A stretch of DNA of 36,317 nucleotides, taken from contig JACDOI010000024.1 in NCBI GenBank assembly GCA_017656145.1, positions 1-36,317 of the forward strand. Direction: 5' to 3'. Both the position numbers and the translations under genes were made by a program. Below the pieces are notes generated by a model, which was given only the letters and a program-made list of their open reading frames with translations, had not been told where the DNA came from and searched no databases. Source of the stretch: Bacillota bacterium (lineage in GTDB: Bacteria; Bacillota; Limnochordia; Limnochordales; ZCTH02-B6). Below, one piece after another: positions 16,669 through 24,853 of this stretch. Every line of letters begins with the position of its first letter. Positions within the stretch are counted from its first letter, which is position 1.

Positions 16669-18075
16669 ATGGACGACCGGGAACTGGCTCAGTTGCTGGA
16701 AGCGATCGAAACCATCCACGAGCACGCCCGTCGCATGGGGCTGGATGGATTTCCCATGCGGTACGAGATCTGCCCGGCGGACGTCCTCTACACCTTCGGC
16801 GCGTACGGGATGCCCGCCCGGTTTTCCCACTGGAGCTTCGGCAAGGCGTTTTACCGCATGAAGACGGAGTACGACTACAACCTCAGCCGCATATACGAGC
16901 TGGTCATCAACTCCGATCCGTGCTACGCATTTCTGTTGGAAGGCAACAGCCTGCTGCAAAACAAGGTGATCGTCGCCCACGTCCTGGCCCACTCGGATTT
17001 CTTCAAGCACAACTACCGGTTCGCCCAAACGTCCCGGAACATGGTCGAAACGATGTCGGCCCACGCGGCCCGCATCCGCCGCTATGAGATGCGCTACGGC
17101 CGCGAGTCGGTGGAAGCCCTGTTGGACGCTGCACTGGCTCTTCAGGAGCAGGTAGACCCGCACCAGGCCCTTCGGCGAGCACCGCCGGTTGAACCGGATG
17201 AGGCCTCTAAGGCGCCGCTTCGCCCTTCAACGCCGTACGACGACCTTTGGGAGCTGGACGAATTGTCAACTCAGGCCCGAGGCGAGCAGACCCGGGTTGA
17301 CGGGAGCAACTCCCGGCCCGGGGAAGGCTGCCGGGACCTGTTGCTGTTTTTGGCCGAACATGCCCGGGGACTGGCCGAATGGCAACGGGACGTGCTGACG
17401 ATAGTGCGGGAAGAGATGCTCTACTTCTGGCCCCAGATGGAGACGAAGGTGCTCAACGAAGGCTGGGCCACCTACTGGCACGCCCGGCTGATGCGGGAGA
17501 TGGAGTTGACTGAGGAAGAAGCGGTGGAGTTCGCCCGCCTGCACGCGTCGGTCCTGGCCCGCTCCCGGACCCACGTCAACCCGTACGACCTCGGATACCA
17601 CATCCTTTTGGACATCGAGCAGCGGTTTGGGGCCAGCGGCCCTGGGATGAGCCAGCCCGGCGATGCGGCCTGGCAGAAACTGTTCGAAATCCGGGAAACC
17701 GAGACCGACTTGTCTCTAGTGCGCAATTACCTCACCCGGGAACTCGTGGAAAAGCTCGATCTTTTCGTCTACCGTCGAGACGGCGACGAGTGGGTCGTGA
17801 CGGACAAAGACTGGCACCGGGTCCGGGACGAGCTGGTGCAACAGATGACCAACTGCGGCGTTCCGGTCATCGTCGTTGCCGACGGCGACTGGCGGGGAAG
17901 CGGCGAGCTGTATCTTGAGCACCGCTACGAAGGTATACAACTCGACCGGGTATACGCGGAAAGAACGTTGCCCTACGTCTTCCGGATATGGGGCCGGCCC
18001 GTTCACCTGGAGACCGTACTGGACGGCAAGCGGGCGGTACTGACCTGCGACGGCGGCCGCGTCGTGTGGAAGTAG
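16669..18075 (+). CDS. spoVR: stage V sporulation protein R
   Basis: SpoVR affects spore cortex formation in Bacillus; homologues (YcgB) also occur in non-spore-formers beside YeaG/YeaH. The 468-residue protein equals the Bacillus length. It contains the family segments FPMRYEICPADVLYTFGAYG, MPARFSHWSFGKAFYRMKTE and LNEGWATYWHARLM, with the conserved histidines and glutamates of the alpha-helical domain. The ATG at 16669 has GAGGAGG (16655-16661) upstream; a longer reading from 16570 overlaps yhbH and lacks such a site. It is the last gene of the cluster, 14 bases after yhbH. Confidence 0.95.
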   Translation: MDDRELAQLLEAIETIHEHARRMGLDGFPMRYEICPADVLYTFGAYGMPARFSHWSFGKAFYRMKTEYDYNLSRIYELVINSDPCYAFLLEGNSLLQNKVIVAHVLAHSDFFKHNYRFAQTSRNMVETMSAHAARIRRYEMRYGRESVEALLDAALALQEQVDPHQALRRAPPVEPDEASKAPLRPSTPYDDLWELDELSTQARGEQTRVDGSNSRPGEGCRDLLLFLAEHARGLAEWQRDVLTIVREEMLYFWPQMETKVLNEGWATYWHARLMREMELTEEEAVEFARLHASVLARSRTHVNPYDLGYHILLDIEQRFGASGPGMSQPGDAAWQKLFEIRETETDLSLVRNYLTRELVEKLDLFVYRRDGDEWVVTDKDWHRVRDELVQQMTNCGVPVIVVADGDWRGSGELYLEHRYEGIQLDRVYAERTLPYVFRIWGRPVHLETVLDGKRAVLTCDGGRVVWK

Positions 18076-18218
18076 CTTTAGGCGGCAACGCCGGGCGCGG
18101 GCGCTCTTGTGAAACGGCGGGCAGATAGGGGCGATCGCAGCCGGCCGAAGCGGGCGCGCATGGGGCCTAGGGCTTCCGGGAACGCTACGCTTGCCGTACG
18201 CCCCGGAGGGATCGTTGA

Positions 18219-18599
18219 ATGGACATTCTCGGCCGCAGCATTTTAGCGTCGTTTCACCGCCGGGAAGACGCGCAGCAGGCGATGCGGGCGCTCCGCCGGG
18301 AGGGATTCACGGTCCAGTTGGATCGGGCAAGCCCTTATCCCGGCGCTGAAACCGGGCAACGGGAACACGCCTTAGCCGGCCAAGTCGGCACCCTGTCGGA
18401 CCCCGCGGCGGTGGGAGACGCCACGGGCGAAGACCCTCGGGCCTTCCTGGATGCTTCGGGTGTCGTTGCGCCGGGACTCGACCGCGGGCTGAATGAGCCG
18501 AGTGCCGGCCAAAACACTTGGCTTGTGACGGTAGTGACCGAGGAAGATCGCGTCAACCGCGCCGTTCAAATACTGGAAGATGCAGGGGGTACCGTCTGA
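18219..18599 (+). CDS. small protein, YflT/general-stress-17M-like
   Basis: I do not recognise this 126-residue protein for certain. Residues 7-35 (SILASFHRREDAQQAMRALR and following) have the beta-alpha pattern of the general stress protein 17M/YflT domain. The end, TWLVTVVTEEDRVNRAVQIL followed by EDAGG, repeats a strand-helix pattern as in a ferredoxin-like fold. The middle is acidic, Gly/Ala-rich and probably disordered. The ATG at 18219 follows GGAGGGAT. It is 143 bases after spoVR, so it may have its own promoter. Its last 34 bases overlap the 3' end of the convergent transporter gene. A stress role is inferred from the weak domain match and from its neighbours. Confidence 0.55.
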   Translation: MDILGRSILASFHRREDAQQAMRALRREGFTVQLDRASPYPGAETGQREHALAGQVGTLSDPAAVGDATGEDPRAFLDASGVVAPGLDRGLNEPSAGQNTWLVTVVTEEDRVNRAVQILEDAGGTV

Positions 18600-19903
18600 A
18601 CGCGTGTGCCCGACCGCACTGCCTGCTCGGGATACCGGGATAAGACCAACATGCCAACCGCCACGAACGCCGCCGCCAGCGGACCCACCGCTACCAGCCC
18701 CGCAGGCCGGTCGGCGGTGAAGCCTAGCGTTTCCATGAGCCATCCGACCAGGAACGAGGACAGACCCATGGCCGCCTTGACCAAAAGGCCCTGGACTCCA
18801 AAGAACATCGCCTCCCGGCGCAACCCATTCAGCCGGTAGTCGTAGTCCGCGATCTCGGCCATCATCGCATTGGGCAGCACAAACAACCCCGCGACGCTCA
18901 AGCCCGCGACAGCGAACACCGCAAGCCCTTGCCCAAACGGCGGCACCGGCAAAGGCAAACGCCCCACCAGGCCCCATCCCAACAAGGCAGCGACCAAAGC
19001 CGCCATGGACCGCTGCAACGCCCCCTTCAGCCCCCGGGCAGCGGACAGTTTGCCGAGAAGCGGAAACGAAGCGACCGCCACCGCGAAGGAAAGCCCAAGC
19101 GCCACCGACGCGTCGGCCTCGGTCCCGCCCATGAGAACGGTCACGAAGTACGGGGCCGCGACGACGACGGCGTTTAACCCGATCCAAAACAGCATCTGGC
19201 TGGCCGCGTAGTACAAAAACGGGCGGTTGCGCAAGCACAGCACCAACGACGGGATAAGCCCCGGCGACCGCGGGCCTGCGGCCGGTTCCTCCCGTACCGA
19301 CGCTGCCGGCACAAGAAACGCAACCAGCGCCAGCGCGGCCAGAACAAGCCCCATGCCACCGAAGCCGAACCGGTCAATGAGCAAGCCCGACCCGATCATG
19401 GCCACGGCCAGGCCGGCGATCTGAAAGACCGCCTGCCATGTGGCCAGCCGCACCCGATCAGCTTGCGTGCGAGCCAGCTCGGGCAAGAGGGCGAGGTACG
19501 GGGCAGTGTAGACAGTAAAGCAGAACAGGAAGAGGGAGACCATGATCCCCAGGTACACGGCCAGTCCAAGCGTCGTCAAAAACGCGGGCGGCCACCAGAG
19601 GAAGAGAAAGCTCAGCGCCAAGGGCAGCGAGCCGAATACCAGGAAGGGCCTGCGGCGGCCCCACCGGGTACGGGCGGCGTCGCTCCAGGCTCCGACCAGC
19701 GGATCTGCCGCCGCGTCGACGATTCGCCCAAGCAACATCGCGGTTCCAACCCAGCCGATGGGCACCAGCGCGGGCAGTCCGGTTTCGGATGGCGGCGCGT
19801 AAAAGTACGCGAGCCAGACCAGGACCGTTTGGGTCACGATGGCAATGCCCGCGTACCCCGCTCCGTAGCGGAGGCTCAGGCTCAGCGACACCCCGGTACC
19901 CAC
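18566..19903 (-). CDS. MFS transporter, GPH (sugar:cation symporter) family
   Basis: The protein has twelve predicted membrane helices and the glycoside-pentoside-hexuronide signature: GRIVDAAADPLVGAWSDAAR with TRWGRRRPFLVFG right after, then a central loop and MMAEIADYDYRLNGLRREA in the C-terminal half. Such carriers import sugars or glycosides with sodium or protons, but many GPH members have unknown substrates. The GTG at 19903 is 8 bases after GAAGGAG, giving 445 residues; an upstream ATG at 19972 lacks a ribosome binding site. It follows the thioredoxin-like gene by 78 bases on the same strand and may share its transcript. The 3' end overlaps the convergent small gene. Confidence 0.85.
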   Translation of the reverse strand: MGTGVSLSLSLRYGAGYAGIAIVTQTVLVWLAYFYAPPSETGLPALVPIGWVGTAMLLGRIVDAAADPLVGAWSDAARTRWGRRRPFLVFGSLPLALSFLFLWWPPAFLTTLGLAVYLGIMVSLFLFCFTVYTAPYLALLPELARTQADRVRLATWQAVFQIAGLAVAMIGSGLLIDRFGFGGMGLVLAALALVAFLVPAASVREEPAAGPRSPGLIPSLVLCLRNRPFLYYAASQMLFWIGLNAVVVAAPYFVTVLMGGTEADASVALGLSFAVAVASFPLLGKLSAARGLKGALQRSMAALVAALLGWGLVGRLPLPVPPFGQGLAVFAVAGLSVAGLFVLPNAMMAEIADYDYRLNGLRREAMFFGVQGLLVKAAMGLSSFLVGWLMETLGFTADRPAGLVAVGPLAAAFVAVGMLVLSRYPEQAVRSGTRVQTVPPASSSI

Positions 19904-19981
19904 GGCCCCCACTCCTTCGCGCAGAGGGGTCCCGCTCCCCACCGCGGCTCGGTTCGGATCGCCGGCGCGCATTGCCTGGCT

Positions 19982-20455
19982 TTACCCGGCACTCTCCACC
20001 CGGGCCCGCTGCTCCTCAAGAAGCTGCCGCCACACCGTTTCCGGCTGCGCTCCCACTATCCGGGCCGTCTCCCGGCCGCCTTCGAACCGGACTACCGTAG
20101 GCGTCGCCCGGATGTCGTACTCCCACCAGACGGACTGGTACCGGTTGACATCGACGACGTACAGGACGACTTGCAGCTCTTCTGTCAGCCTCGCCAGGAC
20201 CGGCGAGGTTCGACGGCAGTAGATTCAGGTCGGCGAATGAAAGTAGACGAGAACCGGCTCCCCAATTTGCACAAGCTCTTGGATCTCGTCTGGCGTGCTG
20301 TAGCGGTAAAACCCGTCCGACCCCGGCGGGCGGTTGGCCAAAAAGAGGAGCAATACGAGCAGGGCCGTCACGCCGATGCCCGCAACCCACGGCCATGGAA
20401 GCCGGGCTCGCCGGGTCGTTTTGGCCTGCGACCGCTTTTTCGGCTTGCCGGCCAC
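19982..20455 (-). CDS. membrane-anchored thioredoxin-like selenoprotein (UXXC), in-frame TGA
   Basis: The frame codes for a basic N-terminus, one membrane helix (PWVAGIGVTALLVLLLFLAN) and an exported thioredoxin-like domain. The fold's features are VLVYFHSPT, an active site read as T-U-I-Y-C, VVLYVVDVNRY, and the cis-Pro motif ATPTVVRF. The TGA at 20225-20227 replaces the first Cys of CXXC. The frame continues for 80 sense codons to TAA at 19982-19984, with no other stop. A SECIS-like hairpin lies 23 bases after the TGA. A product of 157 residues starts at GTG 20455 behind GGGGGTGG; a TTG at 20569 would add 38 basic, low-complexity residues. TGA is a normal stop elsewhere here, so recoding would be local. 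The alternative is a nonsense pseudogene. Confidence 0.8.
20184..20214 (-). promoter_or_regulatory. bacterial SECIS element (selenocysteine insertion signal)
   Basis: Reading the minus strand after the TGA (20225-20227), CCTCGCC (20208-20202) and GGCGAGG (20195-20189) pair perfectly over 7 bases around the loop GGTCCT (20201-20196). A further GTC/GAC pairing extends the stem after a small internal bulge. The GG of the loop lies 23 bases after the TGA. Published bacterial SECIS models ask for a hairpin with G in the first loop positions about 16-37 bases after UGA; the Escherichia coli fdhF loop AGGUCU is very close to this one. SelB would bind the loop and deliver Sec-tRNA. Confidence 0.75.
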
Positions 20456-20596
20456 CGGTCCACCCCCGTTTCGCCCGGCCTCCAAACGGCCTGTCTTGCG
20501 CCGGCCGTCTTTTGGCCGGCGCTTGCCGCCCGGTCCGAAGGGCAGGCCGAATCCGGACGCCAGAGGCAACGGACCGGGTCCATCTTGAGATTACGC

Positions 20597-21010
20597 TTAC
20601 CGCTTGGAAAACTGCGGCGCCTTGCGGGCTTTCTTCAAACCGTACTTGCGCCGCTCCTTCATGCGGGCGTCCCGCGTCAGCAGGCCGGCCTGCTTGAGCG
20701 GTTGCCGGTACGACTGGTCCACCTCAAGCAGCGCCCGCGCGATGCCGTGGCGCACTGCCCCGGCCTGTCCGGTGCAGCCGCCGCCGGTCACGTTTGCGTA
20801 GACATCAAAACGGCCCTCGGTCTCCGTCACCCGCAGCGGTTCTCGCACCAAATGTTCAAGAACCGGGCGACCGAAATACTCGCTTACTTCCCGCCCATTG
20901 ATGATCACGCGCCCGCTGCCGGGCACGAGGCGAACCCGGGCCACCGCTGTCTTGCGCCGGCCGGTTGCAGGGTACTGCTCCAGTTCAGCCGTAGGTGCCG
21001 GTGGGGTCAA
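20597..21010 (-). CDS. rpsI: 30S ribosomal protein S9
   Basis: S9 binds the 30S head and its C-terminal tail reaches the P-site tRNA. The protein shows [21 protein letters not shown] near the start, [20 protein letters not shown] in the middle, and ends in the invariant tail [12 protein letters not shown]. The TTG at 21010 is 8 bases after AAGGAGG and gives 137 residues. A GTG at 21019 is adjacent to the same site and therefore too close to use it. It follows rplM by 54 bases and is transcribed with it, the usual pair. The gene upstream of the thioredoxin-like one, it may read into it. Confidence 0.96.
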   Translation of the reverse strand: MTPPAPTAELEQYPATGRRKTAVARVRLVPGSGRVIINGREVSEYFGRPVLEHLVREPLRVTETEGRFDVYANVTGGGCTGQAGAVRHGIARALLEVDQSYRQPLKQAGLLTRDARMKERRKYGLKKARKAPQFSKR

Positions 21011-21064
21011 TCCTGGCACCTCCTTTCCAAACGCGCAGCCTCAAGAAGACATCCACCCAGGCTT

Positions 21065-21508
21065 TTAGCCCAAGGGGAACGGAAACGTTTGGGGCTGTTG
21101 GGCCGAGTGCGGATGATCCGGCCCGGCGTACACCTTCAACTTGGCGAACATCTTCCGCCCCAACCGGTTATGGGGAAGCATTCCCCAGACCGCCTGGCGA
21201 ATCAACATCTCCGGGCGGCGCTGGTGCAATTGGCGGGCCGTAAACCGGCGCAACCCCCCGGGGCGGTGAGACCGCTGAAAGTAATAGATCTTGTCGTCCC
21301 ACTTCTTCCCCGTCAACCGGACCTGGTCCGCGTTGACGACGATGACGAAATCGCCGGTGTCCACGTGGGGGCTAAACTCGGGCTTGTGCTTGCCCCGCAG
21401 CACGTAGGCAATCTGGCTTGCCAGGCGGCCCAGCGTCTTGCCTTTGGCGTCCACCACGTACCACCGGCGCGCCACTTCGCCCTGCTTGGCCATGTACGTC
21501 CGATTCAT
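21065..21508 (-). CDS. rplM: 50S ribosomal protein L13
   Basis: L13 is an early-assembling protein of the large subunit. The 147-residue protein has [40 protein letters not shown] and the typical [22 protein letters not shown], ending in [14 protein letters not shown]. The ATG at 21508 follows AAGGAG at 11 bases. A longer reading from 21553 lacks support. A strong promoter lies upstream within the end of truA, so rplM-rpsI can be transcribed apart from the alpha cluster. Confidence 0.97.
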   Translation of the reverse strand: MNRTYMAKQGEVARRWYVVDAKGKTLGRLASQIAYVLRGKHKPEFSPHVDTGDFVIVVNADQVRLTGKKWDDKIYYFQRSHRPGGLRRFTARQLHQRRPEMLIRQAVWGMLPHNRLGRKMFAKLKVYAGPDHPHSAQQPQTFPFPLG

Positions 21509-21571
21509 GGCAACTCTAGCTCCTTCCGGCGACGCCCGGCCCCTCCTGGGCACAAGGCGCGACCAAAGTTG

Positions 21572-21600
21572 ATAATAATACAGGCCTATGGCCGTGTCAA
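21572..21600 (-). promoter_or_regulatory. consensus sigma-A promoter for rplM-rpsI
   Basis: On the minus strand a perfect -35 TTGACA (21600-21595) and a -10 TATTAT (21577-21572) are separated by exactly 17 bases. The -35 box overlaps the truA stop codon. The short AT-rich island stands out in this GC-rich window. Transcription would begin near 21565 and give a leader of about 57 bases before rplM. Confidence 0.82.
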
Positions 21601-22352
21601 CCGTAATCCACGCGCAGCAAGCATAAGCCGTGGGCAGGAGCGGTCGGCCCGGCCAGCTCCCTTCGCCGGCTGGCCAGGACCTGGCCGACCCACTCGGGCG
21701 GGCGACGGCCTTGCCCGACGAGCACCAGCGTGCCGACGATGTTGCGGGCCATGTGGTACAAAAATCCGTCGGCCCGGGCGGTGATGACCACCCGCTCGCC
21801 GCCCTCGCCTTGACGCTCCACGTCGAGGTCCATCAGGTGGCGCTCTGTCGACCGCACCGGCGTGCTCCCGGCAGCGCGAAAGGCCGCGAAATCCCGCCGG
21901 CCCACAAGATACCCGGCCGCCCGGCGCATCGCGTCGACGTCCAGGGGCGCCGGCAAATGCCAGGCGTAGCGGGCCCAAAAAGGTGACGGAAACCGGGCGT
22001 TCCATATGGTGTAGCGGTACACCTTCGCGATCGCGTCGCGCCTGGGGTGGAACCCGGGATCCGCCGCGTCGGCCTGTTTGACGGCCACCGCCTGGGGGAG
22101 GCGGGAATTGAGTGCCCACGGCCACCGGTCCAGCGGAATGCGGCTCTCCGTCTTAAAGCTCACAACCTGGCCCAAAGCATGGACGCCTGCATCGGTCCGC
22201 CCGGCGCCCAGCACCCGAACCCGCTCGCCCGTAAGAGCCAGGATAGCCTCCTCCAAAGCCCCTTGCACCGTCGGGCCCCGCGGCTGTCGCTGGAATCCCA
22301 GAAATCCGGTGCCGTCGTACTCGACGACACACCGCACGTGGGTCACCGCCAT
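21597..22352 (-). CDS. truA: tRNA pseudouridine synthase A
   Basis: TruA makes pseudouridine at positions 38-40 in the anticodon arm of tRNAs. The 251-residue protein has the N-terminal [16 protein letters not shown] and the catalytic motif [14 protein letters not shown], with the essential Asp following Thr. [14 protein letters not shown] and [19 protein letters not shown] follow, both family hallmarks. The ATG at 22352 overlaps the ecfT stop by 10 bases and follows GGAG at 10 bases; an ATG six bases upstream is the alternative. This ecfT-truA-rplM-rpsI order is standard for Firmicutes. Confidence 0.96.
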   Translation of the reverse strand: MAVTHVRCVVEYDGTGFLGFQRQPRGPTVQGALEEAILALTGERVRVLGAGRTDAGVHALGQVVSFKTESRIPLDRWPWALNSRLPQAVAVKQADAADPGFHPRRDAIAKVYRYTIWNARFPSPFWARYAWHLPAPLDVDAMRRAAGYLVGRRDFAAFRAAGSTPVRSTERHLMDLDVERQGEGGERVVITARADGFLYHMARNIVGTLVLVGQGRRPPEWVGQVLASRRRELAGPTAPAHGLCLLRVDYG

Positions 22353-23140
22353 GCCCATCCAGCTCCGATCATCACCAAAAGCGATGCGACAAGGACCGCC
22401 CAATCCCGGGCATCGAACCGGCCCGCGCTCCGCCACCGGGTTCGTCCCTCCGCTCCCCGGTAGCAGCGGGATTCCATGGCCACGCTCAACTCGTCAGCCC
22501 GGCGAAACGCGCTCAAAAACAAAGGAACCAGCACCGGGACGAGCGCCCGGGCCCGCCGGAGGGGTCCCCCGGTTTCGAAATCGGCGCCGCGGGCCATCTG
22601 AGCTTTGATGATGCGATCCAGCTCTTCGGCCAACGTCGGGATGAAGCGCAGCGCGATCGTTGTCATCATAGCGATCTCGTGCGCCGGCACGCCCAGGCGC
22701 CGTCCGGGGCCAAGCAGCCACTCGAGCGCATCGGTCATGGCCACCGGCGACGTCGTCAACGTGATGATCGACAAGCCCGCCGCCAGCAGGATGAGCCGCA
22801 CCGCCAGCCGCAAGGCGGTATCCAGCCCTTCAGCGCTCACTTGCACCGGGCCCAAGCGCCACAGGGGCGTTCCCGGCGTAAACAACACGTGTAAGACCAC
22901 CGTCAGGACGACCAGGAAAGCGACGGGCCTAATCCCCCGCAGGACGTACGACAACGGAAGGCCCGACAAGGCGGCGGCAGCCAACACGTACGCCGCCATC
23001 ACCCCGTACCCCGGCCAACCGTCGACAAGAAACACCGACACCGCCAGGGCCATGCCTAAAAGCAGCTTGACCCGGGCGTCGGTGCGGTGCACCGGGGAGC
23101 GCCCCGGCACGTATTGGCCCAAGGTGATGTCTTTAAGCAC
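22343..23140 (-). CDS. ecfT: ECF transporter transmembrane component T
   Basis: EcfT is the membrane scaffold that links the two ATPases to substrate-binding S components for vitamin and metal import. The 265-residue protein begins LGQYVPGRSPVHRTDARVKLL and has about five to six membrane helices. It ends with the coupling motifs RFIPTLAEELDRIIKAQMARG and ESRCYRGAEGRT, which contact the ATPases. The GTG at 23140 overlaps the ecfA2 stop by 8 bases behind a GGGGGGA run. The frame extends upstream without support. No S component lies nearby, as expected for the shared group II system. Confidence 0.93.
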   Translation of the reverse strand: MLKDITLGQYVPGRSPVHRTDARVKLLLGMALAVSVFLVDGWPGYGVMAAYVLAAAALSGLPLSYVLRGIRPVAFLVVLTVVLHVLFTPGTPLWRLGPVQVSAEGLDTALRLAVRLILLAAGLSIITLTTSPVAMTDALEWLLGPGRRLGVPAHEIAMMTTIALRFIPTLAEELDRIIKAQMARGADFETGGPLRRARALVPVLVPLFLSAFRRADELSVAMESRCYRGAEGRTRWRSAGRFDARDWAVLVASLLVMIGAGWAWR

Positions 23141-24035
23141 CGGCAGTCCCCCCCATCGACCCGGGAGCGCCCCGGGCCCGGACCGCCTCAAGAATAGCCG
23201 CGACCGCCTCTTCTTCCAGGAGCACATCGCCGGGGAGATTCCAACCCCGCCGGTTGAGCTCATCCACGAGACGGGCCGCAAGGGGAGCCTCAAGCCCCAG
23301 CCGCTCCAGCTCGCCGCGGCGCCGGGCGGACAGTACCTCCCGCGGCGGGCCGTCCATCGCCACCCGCCCCCCGGCAAGAACCACCACCCGCTCCGCCAGG
23401 CGGGCTACATCCTCCAGGTGGTGGGTGACCAGCACCACCGCGATGCCCCGTTCCCGGTGGAGGCGGGCCACCAGCTCCAGAATCTCCCGCCGGCCGGCCG
23501 GATCCAGTCCGGCGGTAGGCTCATCCAGCACCAAGTACTTGGGCCGCATGGCCAGAACGCCGGCCAGCGCCACCCGGCGCCGTTGGCCGCCGCTCAACGC
23601 GAGCGGCGGCCGGTCCTTGAGCGCTTCGTAGTCGAGCCCGACGGCCTCCATCGCTTCCCGAACCCGGGCCGCCGTCTGGCCCGCGTCCAGTCCCAGATTG
23701 CGGGGGCCGAAGCCGACATCGGCCTGGACGGACTCGGCAAACAGCTGGCGCTCCGGATACTGGAACACAAGTCCGACCCGTTGGCGGACTGCTCGCAAGT
23801 TCACGCCCCGCCCGCCGAGATCTTCGCCGTCCACGAACACCGTGCCCGCGGGCGGGCGCAATAGACCGTTCAGATGCTGCACCAGGGTTGATTTGCCTGC
23901 ACCCATTGGACCGATGAGGCCGACGAATTCGCCGTCGCCGACGGTCAGACTGACGCCCCGCAAGGCAGCAACAGCCACCGGCGTGCCTTCGCCGTACGCG
24001 TAGTGCAAATCCCGGACCACTATCGGCACAGCCAA
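23133..24035 (-). CDS. ecfA2: ECF transporter ATP-binding protein A2
   Basis: This is one of the paired ATPases of the ECF importer. The 300-residue protein has Walker A GPMGAGKST, Q-loop VFQYPERQLF, signature LSGGQRRR, Walker B YLVLDEPTAGLD and switch histidine VTHH. YPERQLF in the Q-loop is typical of A2 rather than A1. The start is TTG at 24035 or GTG at 24029; both lie inside the end of ecfA1 and have weak ribosome binding sites, so translation is probably coupled. The C-terminus extends about 50 residues past the ATPase core, as in other EcfA2 proteins. Confidence 0.92.
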   Translation of the reverse strand: MAVPIVVRDLHYAYGEGTPVAVAALRGVSLTVGDGEFVGLIGPMGAGKSTLVQHLNGLLRPPAGTVFVDGEDLGGRGVNLRAVRQRVGLVFQYPERQLFAESVQADVGFGPRNLGLDAGQTAARVREAMEAVGLDYEALKDRPPLALSGGQRRRVALAGVLAMRPKYLVLDEPTAGLDPAGRREILELVARLHRERGIAVVLVTHHLEDVARLAERVVVLAGGRVAMDGPPREVLSARRRGELERLGLEAPLAARLVDELNRRGWNLPGDVLLEEEAVAAILEAVRARGAPGSMGGTAGA

Positions 24036-24823
24036 TTCACCAGGTCTTCCACCTGCTGGCAGTCTCGGGGCACGTCCAACCCACCGGCCGCAAGCCCCCG
24101 GGCGATGCGGGCCAGTGGGGGCAAATCCAATCCAATCCGCTGTATCAGCGCTTCTTCGGCAAACAGGGCGGCAGGCGATCCGTCGAACACGATCCGGCCC
24201 CGCTCCAGGGCGATGACGCGGTGAGCGCCGGCCACTTCGTCCATGTGGTGGGTAATCAGCATGACCGCCACGCCTTGTTCCCGGCAGAGCCGGCGGCTCA
24301 CCGCCACCAGCTGCTCCCGGGACTTCGGGTCGAGCATCGAGGTGGCTTCGTCGAGCACCAGGCAGTCGGGCTCCATGGCGAGCACCCCTGCAACGGCCAG
24401 CAGCTGCTTTTGTCCTCCCGAAAGGCTGTAGGACGGCCGGTGCCGATGGGCGACCAATCCGACCATTGCCAGTGACCGCTCAACCCGCCGCCCGATCTCG
24501 TCGGGGGCGAGACCCAGGTTTTCGGGACCGAAGGCCACGTCCTCCTCGACGGTGGCCGCCACCAGCTGGTTGTCAGGGTTTTGGAACACCATGCCGACCC
24601 GACGGCGGGCTTCCCAGACGAGGTCGGGATCCGATGTCGGCCGCCCGGCCACCCGCACTTCACCCTCAGTCGGCAACAGCAGTCCATTACACAGACGGGC
24701 CAACGTGGACTTGCCCGATCCGTTGGCCCCAACCACAGCGACGAACTCGCCTCGGTGTATGGTGATGGTTGCGCCGGCTACGGCCGGTTCCTCGCCGTCC
24801 GCATACGTGTAGCCGGCGCCCAA
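24020..24823 (-). CDS. ecfA1: ECF transporter ATP-binding protein A1
   Basis: This is the second ATPase of the ECF module, with Walker A GANGSGKST, Q-loop VFQNPDNQLVA, signature LSGGQKQL, Walker B CLVLDEATSMLD and switch LITHH. QNPDNQ in the Q-loop is typical of A1. The first canonical start after the rplQ stop is TTG at 24823, giving 267 residues that begin GAGYTYADGEEP. The bases just upstream encode IIEL in the same frame, which aligns with the usual MIEL start of the first strand, but read ATC ATC. The true start is therefore uncertain. It lies 30 bases after rplQ and overlaps ecfA2 by 16. Confidence 0.9.
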   Translation of the reverse strand: MGAGYTYADGEEPAVAGATITIHRGEFVAVVGANGSGKSTLARLCNGLLLPTEGEVRVAGRPTSDPDLVWEARRRVGMVFQNPDNQLVAATVEEDVAFGPENLGLAPDEIGRRVERSLAMVGLVAHRHRPSYSLSGGQKQLLAVAGVLAMEPDCLVLDEATSMLDPKSREQLVAVSRRLCREQGVAVMLITHHMDEVAGAHRVIALERGRIVFDGSPAALFAEEALIQRIGLDLPPLARIARGLAAGGLDVPRDCQQVEDLVNWLCR

Positions 24824-24853
24824 AAGTTCGATGATCCCGCTTTCGATACGCCC

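Noticed and set aside
18076-18218. GGCG-GCAA-CGCC hairpin after spoVR as a terminator
   Set aside because: Stem of four bases and no T-run; not enough for a terminator call.
20225-20569. Open frame ending at the TGA as a complete small membrane protein
   Set aside because: It ends in the middle of a thioredoxin active site (VYFHSPT), and the same frame continues with the rest of the fold; the stop is better read as selenocysteine, or failing that as a nonsense mutation.
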